Shown piece by piece: positions 57,630 to 64,000 of a stretch of 64,000 nucleotides of DNA. Position 1 is the first letter of the stretch. Each line of letters starts with the position of its first letter. The stretch comes from Russula earlei (lineage: Eukaryota > Basidiomycota > Agaricomycetes > Russulales > Russulaceae), in the NCBI GenBank assembly GCA_025769875.1, contig JAGFNK010000166.1, positions 40,067 through 104,066 on the forward strand, read 5' to 3'. Made by a program: the position numbers and the translations under genes. The notes under the pieces are model-generated. The model did not search any database, was not told the DNA's origin, and was given only the letters and a program-made list of their open reading frames with translations.

Positions 57630-58951
57630 CAGAGGAGTATCCTTTCCAATGGACATAATACTGCAGCTGTTTCTTCTTTCCTACACGCCTTGACCCCAAA
57701 ACATTTTCTAATTCCCATTCTTCTTCATCATTTACGACATCTGGTGGAAGTTCTTCATAATTTATGCCATATTCCTTTGTTTCCTGATATGGATGTAGGA
57801 GGTTAGTGTGGAAGACGTCATGAACCTTCCATCTGTCTGGTAATTTCAATTTGTATGCCACTGGGCTAATTACTTCCTTGATCGTAAATGGTCCTAGTCT
57901 TTTTGCAGCTAGTTTGGCCATTGGTTGGAACGTTTCGATGTTCTTTCCTTCTAACCATACTTTATCCCCTTCCTTATAGGGTTTAAACCGTATCTTCTTC
58001 TTCAATAGCCTATGCGCTAATAGGATAGCTTTCTGGGCATCCTGTCTTGCTTTTTGTAACGATTCCTTTCTCTCTTCTAACCTTGGGAAATTCCCCCCTG
58101 TAGTTAATTGATAGGCTTTAGGGAGGAATCCCATCCATAACTCATATGGTGTTTGCTGTGTAGCACTAGAGGTATGTGAGTTTATAATGTATTGAGTTAT
58201 TGGTAGCAAATCCGCCCAATCATCTTGTTGGAAATTGCAATATATTCGTAATATGGTTTCCACTGTTTGATTGGTTCTTTCTGATTGCCCATGTTTGAGG
58301 GTGATAGGCCGTGCTCATGTTCCTGTCTATTTTGAGCTGTTGACAAATTTCCTGAGCAAGCTTTGACGTAAAGCGAGTGTCCCTGTCTGATATGATTTTG
58401 TTTGGTAAGCCCACAAATGGAAAGACCCTTTCTTGATAGATTTCAGCCAAGTCTTCTGTTCCCATAGTTTCCTTAAAGGGGAGTATGACAGCTTTAGTGC
58501 AATCATGGTCGGTTATAGTGAGTATGGAATCATATCCCTTTGATAGAGGCAACTTGGTGATGAAATCCATAGCTATAGTTTGAAATGGAGTTGCTTCCAT
58601 CTTGAGTGTTATAGGATATATTGGTGGTTTGTTAATTCTTGTGATAACTTTATTTGACTGGCATGTCACACATCCTTTGACATAATTTTGAATTACTTGT
58701 CTTTGGTTAGGCCACCAATAATCTCTTCTTATCGCAGTATAGGTTTTGCGCAACCCTGGATGTCCTGCTGTAGGTCCATCATGATATTCTCGAAGGATCA
58801 CTTGATATGCTTCCATGCCTCCTGTCCCTACTAAGGCGGTGTCCTTTCTCCATTGTCCATTGATCATTTTGAGTTCATAGTTATCCTTCCATCTTTTGAG
58901 ATGCCTTATGCCTTCTTCCTTTCTTTGGTCAAGCTTGACCCTTTCTTCCAT
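57630..58951 (-). pseudogene. Gypsy-D integrase and chromodomain, N-terminal half
   Basis: Integrase inserts the DNA copy. Visible: the HHCC zinc domain (YHDGPTAGHPG ... CVTCQSNK, about 58.8-58.68 kb), core D residues (MDFITKLPLSKGYDSI, IISDRDTRF), then a 2-base loss at YHPQT (58.29 kb) that shifts the frame before the Glu. It resumes METILRIYCNFQQDDWADLL, then GPFTIKEVISPVAYKLKLPD (GPY/F-like module) and the chromodomain start WELENVLGSRRVGKKKQLQY at 57717, cut after WKGYSS by Copia-3. Not functional. Confidence 0.88.
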
Positions 58952-60654
58952 AGTGGTAACTTCTAGAACTTGAACAAATAATTCATTCAGTAGAGCAGTG
59001 ACTTCCTCCTTTTCTGAGATGTCAGACCTGTAGTCAGGTCTTCATGATAGTCCATTGGCTCTATTCCTTTTTCCTGGTTGATGTCGTAGCTCCAGATTGT
59101 ATTGTGCCACTATGGGGAGATACCTTGCCACCCAGTCCCTTAGCTTGTGAGGTTCTCGATAATACATCAGATTTTTGTGGTCAGTAAAGACCACTACTTT
59201 GTGTCATGATCTGAGCAGAAGATGCCTCCAGTTCTTGAGAGCAGTGACCAACGCTAGAAATTCCCTGTCCCATACTGCATAGTTTCGTTCTGCTGAATTC
59301 AACGTCCTTGAATAGTATCCTACTTCTCTTCTTATTTGGTTTTCATCGTACTGATAGAGGATGGCTCCTAAAGCATAGGATGAAGTGTCAACATCCAGAA
59401 AGAACTGTTTTTTAAAGTTGGGCTGCCAGAGTATTGGATCACTTGTGATTGCTTTGATCAATTTGTCTAGAGCTTCTCTACATTCATCCATCCATTGCAA
59501 GGGGACTCCTTTCTTGAGTAGTCGCATTATGGGTAGGGCTATAGTTGAGAAATTTGGTATAAATGGCCGATGATACCCTATCATTCCTAAAGATACTTGT
59601 ATATCTGTCTTGTCCTTGCATTCTCTTGGCCATTTGCTTAATCCTTTGATCTTTGAAGGGTCTACTCGTATTCTCCCTTCTTCCACTATCCATCCTAAGA
59701 CTTCTTTTCGAATTCGCATTTGGATACCTTTAGGAAGTATGAGTTTTGTTCCATTAAGTGCAGAAACTTGTGCACAATTTGTCGGTGTAGTGCATGAGTT
59801 CCTTTTGGGGTCATGATGATCCAGTTGTCCAGGTAATTAGCAACATTCTCTGGATATTTTTGAAGTAACAGGTGAAAATCTCTTCTCATAGAACGTGAGA
59901 AGTATGCTGGGGCATTTCTTAACCCAAATTGCATTACTCTTGGGATATAAGTTCCCATGGGTGTCTTGAAGGCTGCCTTTGATTGGTCTTCCTCCATAAT
60001 TCTCATATTGTTATATCCTTTGACTATGTCAAACTTTGAGAATAGGCCATTATTTGAGATTTGTTCCATGATTCTTTGGATACTTTCCAAAGTATCGTTG
60101 TCTGGTATAGTCCATTGGTTTAACTTCCTGTAGTTAATGATCAACCTCTTTTCTTTACTGTCCTTCTTGCCAATAAAGAATACTGGTGATACATAATTAG
60201 ATGCTCCTGGTTTGATGTATCCTTTCTCTAGTTCTTCTTTGAGATATTTTCTCAAATATTCCTTCTCTTCTTGAGATAAAGGGTAGATCTTGCAATCCAG
60301 AGACCTAGGAGCCTCAGGGAATAGGTTTATTTTCATATCTTCTTCTCTGCTAGGAGGAAAGCATGTAGAGGCTTCCTTAGAGAAGACTTTTGCGTGTCGC
60401 CAATACTCTTCAGGCAAATCTTGTTCAGTTAATCTTTGAGCTTTCAAATTTTGTTCTCTAGCCCATTCTTGAGCCAAGCTAGTCTTTTGTATATATAAAG
60501 CTTGGTCTTCTTTGGGCTTTCCACATTTCTTGACCGCCTTTAGTTGTAAGGATTTGATATAGAGATCGAGATATTTGAGCCATGCACTTTCCAGGCATAG
60601 GAGCCTTCCTTGAGTTCCCCTTTTTTCCAGTCCATAGTTGGCTCGAATTCCCAA
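58952..60654 (-). pseudogene. Gypsy-D reverse transcriptase and RNase H
   Basis: RT at 60654-59695: FFIGKKDSKEKRLIINYRKL, FGLRNAPAYFSRSM. The catalytic box reads YLDNWII instead of YLDDWII, one lost Asp. A frameshift near 59.71 leads to the RT thumb and RNase H (FFLDVDTSSYALGAILYQYD, WDREFLALVTALKNWRHLL), ending at TGA 59204-59206. The rest of RNase H (VVVFTDHKNLMYYRE) and a connection follow to about 58.95 kb, with a further TGA near 59.03. Enzymatically dead. Confidence 0.88.
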
Positions 60655-61025
60655 AGAAAGGGGTATCCCAATATAACTTGGTCTCCTCCCAAGGATGTGA
60701 TGTAAAATTTCTGTAACATGTTCTGTTTATTATAGTGGACCCTGAGCCAACAGAAATGTTTAAGTTCCCCTTTCTTGTTTTCAGTTCCATCTACGTTCCA
60801 AACCATCATTGGTTCTCGTAGGGCTTGTCTTCCTATTCCTAGTCGCTTCCAAGTTTCTTCATCCAAGAAGTTTTCTGTTGCTCTGCTATCTAGCAGAGCC
60901 TTTTCTGTGGCCATTCCTCTCGCCGTGTGAAATGAAAAGGGGATGTTCATAGTTGCAATTCTCCTAATGTACACAGTGTGAGTTACTGCTGCCCTTAGTC
61001 TGGCCATCGACCTTGGGCTGATCAA
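60540..61025 (-). pseudogene. Gypsy-D protease
   Basis: Aspartic protease region: ALLDSRATENFLDEETWKRL, then VWNVDGTENKKGELKHFCWL and DQVILGYPFLWEFEP. The active-site DSG reads DSR (GGA to AGA, a CpG change). Overlaps the start of the RT frame and lies in a different frame from gag. Confidence 0.85.
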
Positions 61026-61029
61026 AAAT

Positions 61030-62600
61030 CCTCATCTGCCATAATTTTATCCAGAAAGGCATCCTTTTCTTCTGTCTTCATTCCTCTGATTGCTGCCATG
61101 ATGCCATGGATATCATAAGCAGGGGGTTGTTCTTCTTCTTTAGAATTCTTCACAGGTTTGTCTTCTTCTGCTTCTGTAGTTTGAGCTTTGACATCCTTCC
61201 CCTTTTGTTTAGGATCATCCTTCTTCTTCCTTTGAGGACATTGTCAGCTCATATGTCGAACCTTTTTGCATATGAAGCATTTTCCTTCTGCTTGTAATTT
61301 CTTCCTTTCTTCTTCACTAAGCCTTGAAGTGGTTCTGACTATGTCCACATCCATGGCGTTAGGATCCTTTTTGGCTTTCTTTTCTTTCCAATTCCTAAGC
61401 CATTGTGCTCTTGAGCTTAGGTTCCCAGATGCTCCTAAGGCATTTTTCATTTCATTTAAGGCTGCTGCTTCTTCTCTTGCTATAGTTTGCCATGCATCCA
61501 AATTGCCCGCTGCAGGTAGAGGCATTCGTCGAAGAATCATCCCATGTAAGTTTCTTCAAAGTCCATCTCTGAACAGTTTGACCATTCCCTGAGTGTTTCT
61601 CGGCCATCCAGACATGAGCAAGTATTGATTAAAAGTTGCAATATAATCATCCAACTCTCCTTCTTTCATAGTGAGTTGTTGGATGTTCATGGTGGCGTCT
61701 TCTATAGTGGTACTGTCATGCCATTGATTTAGGAAGTCTGTTGAGAATAGGTTCCATAAATCTTCATCCTCGCAAAGGTGAGTTGGTGGCAACTGGCTTG
61801 CATGATCTCCTTGAACCCTTCTTATCAAGGCCTCCAGTTGTTGAATTACCCAACCATCAACCTTGTCCCCTTTTATAAAGGATAAAGCACAAGCCACTCT
61901 TTCATATGGCACTGTCATGACACTGCTTTGAGAGTTCATGATTCTATACAGTTCAAATTCTTTCATGAACTGTATGGTCTTCTTCCTATTTCCTGTGAAC
62001 ATTGCTGGAGGTTGCCCTCTCATTGAACCAGTTCCTCCAGGTACTCCTTGAGCAATTCCGGCAGGTGCTGCTTGGGGCAGTCCTCCTCCTGGTGGTACTC
62101 CCCCTGGTGGTGCTCCTCCACCTGGAGGTCCTCCTCCTCCAGGGTGTCCTCCTCCTGGTGCACCTCCATCTGGAGGATTACCTCCTTGTTGTACATTGGG
62201 CACTAGCATTGTCCCATGGTGAGTGGCATACAAATTCCCAGATGTGGAGTGAGTGGTTTGCGTTGCTATTTGAGTGGTGGTAGCCATTATCTCAGTTGCT
62301 GCTTGGGTTAGATCTATGGCTGTGGCAAAACATTCAGTGAGCTTGTCTATAGGTTCCTTGTTCTTTTCAATGACTGGAGTATCTTCTGGTGATTCCGACT
62401 TCTTCAGTTCACTAGCAGTTGTGATGGATATGTCTTGTTCTGGTTCGCTTCTGATCAACCACCCCCTGGTATAGGGTCTTGTTTTAGTTCCTAGACCAAA
62501 CTCTTCCGGATTGTTGATGAAATTTTCTTCAAGTACGTAGAATCCGTCTTTGTCCCAATCAATGAAGTACCACTGATCATTGATGTATTCTGCAGGTCAA
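61030..62600 (-). pseudogene. gag: Gypsy-D gag
   Basis: Homolog of Gypsy-1 gag: EYINDQWYFIDWDKDG, GLGTKTRPYTRGW, a Pro/Gly-rich linker (62.05-62.18 kb), capsid (PAMFTGNRKKTIQFMKEFEL, DDYIATFNQYLLMSGW), and a Lys-rich nucleocapsid with a damaged knuckle CFICKKVRHMS (Gly to Arg), stop and QCP. In-frame TGA codons near 62.59, at 61556-61558 (RDGL*RNL) and at 61244-61246 (HMS*QCP), each where Arg would be expected. Confidence 0.88.
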
Positions 62601-62792
62601 AGTTCGTTGTTAAACTGAACATCAAAAAATCCACCCTTTGGTTCTATGGTAGGATGCCACTGTGCTCTTACACCAGTCAAGGAAAAGTTTTGAAGATTTT
62701 TAGTTCGTCCTTGAAATCTTGCATATCATTTTCCGTTACTTGATGTACTAAATGGAGTCTCAATAGATTCTGACTCCAGTTTTGCCTAGCTT

Positions 62793-62984
62793 TCAATTAT
62801 GATATCGACAAGCTCGTTCTTGGCAAAAGTACCAATGAATTTGTCTGTGTTCTATATCCTTCTTATCCAGGATATAAAGTCTTGGAGGGATTCCTAGTTG
62901 GCACAGGTTCCTCCCTATGACTACTTCTGTGTATGTTGGGATCCGAATTTTGTTCCTACTTGGTACAAAGGTAGGTACACTCAA
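62793..62984 (-). other. Short conserved frame before Gypsy-D gag (ORF0)
   Basis: 63 codons with no ATG start: RIPTYTEVVIGRNLCQLG, then YFCQERACRYH (CX4CX2H). Counterpart of 41634-41814 in Gypsy-1. Confidence 0.45.
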
Positions 62985-62988
62985 CTTA
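62980..62988 (-). other. Gypsy-D putative self-priming site
   Basis: Plus-strand CTCAACTTA next to the 5' LTR is the exact inverse complement of TAAGTTGAG at 43078-43086 in the 3' LTR. The 5' LTR copy has two substitutions there (TAAGTCAAG). Confidence 0.6.
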
Positions 62989-63490
62989 TGTTAAGATCCA
63001 CTTAGATCTTAATACCAACTCTCAGTGAAAGAGTTGCTTGATATAGTTCAAGCAGTAAACTTCAAATCCTTTGATATTATCTCAGGAAGAGTAAATGTAA
63101 GAGATGAGAAGAGCCTCTTCCACTTAGAGTGCTGAAACTTGGAGATAGTTTGACAAGAGTAATATTTCTCGTCATAGAGAGTAAGTCAAGCATAAGGCTC
63201 GACTACTGGTACATCAGAGTATTTATACGATATCTCAACAGCTGATCCTTTTCGTACAAAACTTGGGGTGCACATAGCTGAGAACCAATAGTATCCAAAA
63301 ATGTAGAGCACAATTCGAAAGTATCAGAAATGACTCATGTGTGAGTCATCCTTCCTAGTATCTGTCATCAATTGGTAAGCCATCAGTCATCAAGCCAGTA
63401 AGTAATCTGAAGGCAACGAGTAAGCAATGAGTCATCAGTTAGTAAGCAAGCATAGGTAAGCAAAGGAGAGACGCAGACTAAATCCTAACA
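62989..63490 (-). repeat. Gypsy-D 5' LTR
   Basis: 502 bp, TGTTAAGATCC...AATCCTAACA. Confidence 0.95.
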
Positions 63491-63495
63491 ACACA

Positions 63496-64000
63496 GCTGA
63501 AAAAGAAGACACCCAAGCAGCTCTCACCAAACACAAAATGAAAGAGTCTTTAGATGACTACATTTCCACCTTTGAACAACTCTTGACCAAGTCTGGATGG
63601 CCTGAAACTGACATAATCGCCATCGAAAGTTTCAAAAATGGGCTCAAATGTGGACTTTACACCACAATCCTCAATAGAGACGTCTGGCCTACCACCCTCC
63701 AGGAATGGAAAGAAGAAGCCAGAAGACAACACCACCGCTTTATCACCATCAGAGAAAAACTCAAGGGAAGAAAAACCTTCCCTACCACAGAACACAAAAC
63801 CCACCATCCCGACCAAATGCAAGTGGACGCTGCCAAGTCCAATTTCAAGAAACTCACTGAGGAAGAAAGAAAACAACTAGCCAAGGAAGGGCACTGCTTC
63901 CGTTGCAGGGGAAAAGGCCACCTTAGCAAGGAATGTCCCAAAAACATGGCCCCCACCACCTCCAAAGCATGCACTACCAAACCAACCTCAGAACCACCCA
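63496..64000 (+). CDS. gag: Gypsy-E gag, second part (runs off window)
   Basis: Continues the frame cut at 42884. Capsid end KMKESLDDYISTFEQLLTKS and SFKNGLKCGLYTTILNRDVW, a Lys/Arg-rich nucleocapsid, and an intact knuckle CFRCRGKGHLSKEC (about 63.9 kb). Open to the window end, with no stop in this part. Pol should lie to the right. Confidence 0.88.

Larger units (their letters stand above)
42885..63490 (-). mobile_element. Gypsy-D: 20.6-kb nested Ty3/Gypsy chromovirus
   Basis: 502-bp LTRs and perfect target duplication ACACA (42880-42884 and 63491-63495) inside Gypsy-E gag. Minus-strand order: short ORF, gag, protease, RT, RNase H, integrase, chromodomain, ORF3. Later insertions inside it: solo LTR C2, Copia-2, solo LTR C3 and Copia-3. 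Without them it is about 8.5 kb. The genes carry many TGA stops and lost active-site residues. Confidence 0.93.

Noticed and set aside
1..64000. CRISPR arrays, tRNA/rRNA genes, bacterial-type operons
   Set aside because: None seen; tRNA-like matches are retroelement primer sites, and repeats are LTRs, microsatellites or duplicated spacers.

Overview
The window looks like a piece of an Agaricomycete (mushroom-type basidiomycete) genome. The evidence is a tandem family of F-box/leucine-rich proteins whose start region (LPDDVLVEIF, then CQRWRHVVFASPRRLNL) is typical of that group, together with fungal Ty3/Gypsy chromoviruses and Ty1/Copia elements. The genus cannot be told from the sequence.

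Bases 1 to about 30,100 hold the host-gene part: six copies of one F-box gene, all on the plus strand and spaced about 4-5 kb apart once later insertions are discounted. Copies 1 (cut by the window edge), 2, 3 and 4 are open; copies 5 and 6 carry frameshifts and deletions. The spacers are also duplicated. They contain minus-strand remnants of a family of multi-membrane-span protein genes, all apparently broken, so the array grew by segmental tandem duplication of an F-box plus membrane-protein unit. Between copies 3 and 4 an old solo LTR was later split by a nearly complete Copia element (14377-19148) with a perfect target-site duplication (TSD). The duplicated locus near 23.85 kb preserves the empty site.

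Bases 30,108-64,000 are retrotransposon throughout. A Copia 5' end (LTR F plus gag, 30108-31191) is cut by Gypsy-1 (31192-42465, minus strand). Gypsy-1 carries two 829-bp solo LTRs (family A), one of which is split by a 962-bp solo LTR (family C). To its right lies a plus-strand Gypsy gag (Gypsy-E, from 42468), interrupted by the 20.6-kb Gypsy-D insertion (42885-63490, minus strand) and resuming at 63496. Gypsy-D contains a family-C solo LTR in its 3' LTR, Copia-2 (44727-49422) in its third ORF, another family-C solo LTR (51073-52034), and Copia-3 (52143-57629) inside its chromodomain. Copia-3 contains a further 605-bp solo LTR (family G). Almost every boundary is fixed by TG...CA ends and a matching 5-bp TSD.

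The most interesting signals are these. (1) Both Gypsy-1 and Gypsy-D carry a conserved third ORF after the integrase chromodomain, with a coiled coil and its own extended zinc knuckle, separate from the gag knuckle. (2) Both lack an obvious tRNA primer site. Instead the bases next to the 5' LTR are complementary to a sequence near the predicted transcript start in the LTR, as in the self-priming Tf1/sushi elements. (3) A TATA box followed by a start-site hairpin recurs in four LTR families. (4) The elements decay mainly by CpG transitions, giving many TGA stops where CGA (Arg) is expected and losing catalytic residues, which points to cytosine methylation.
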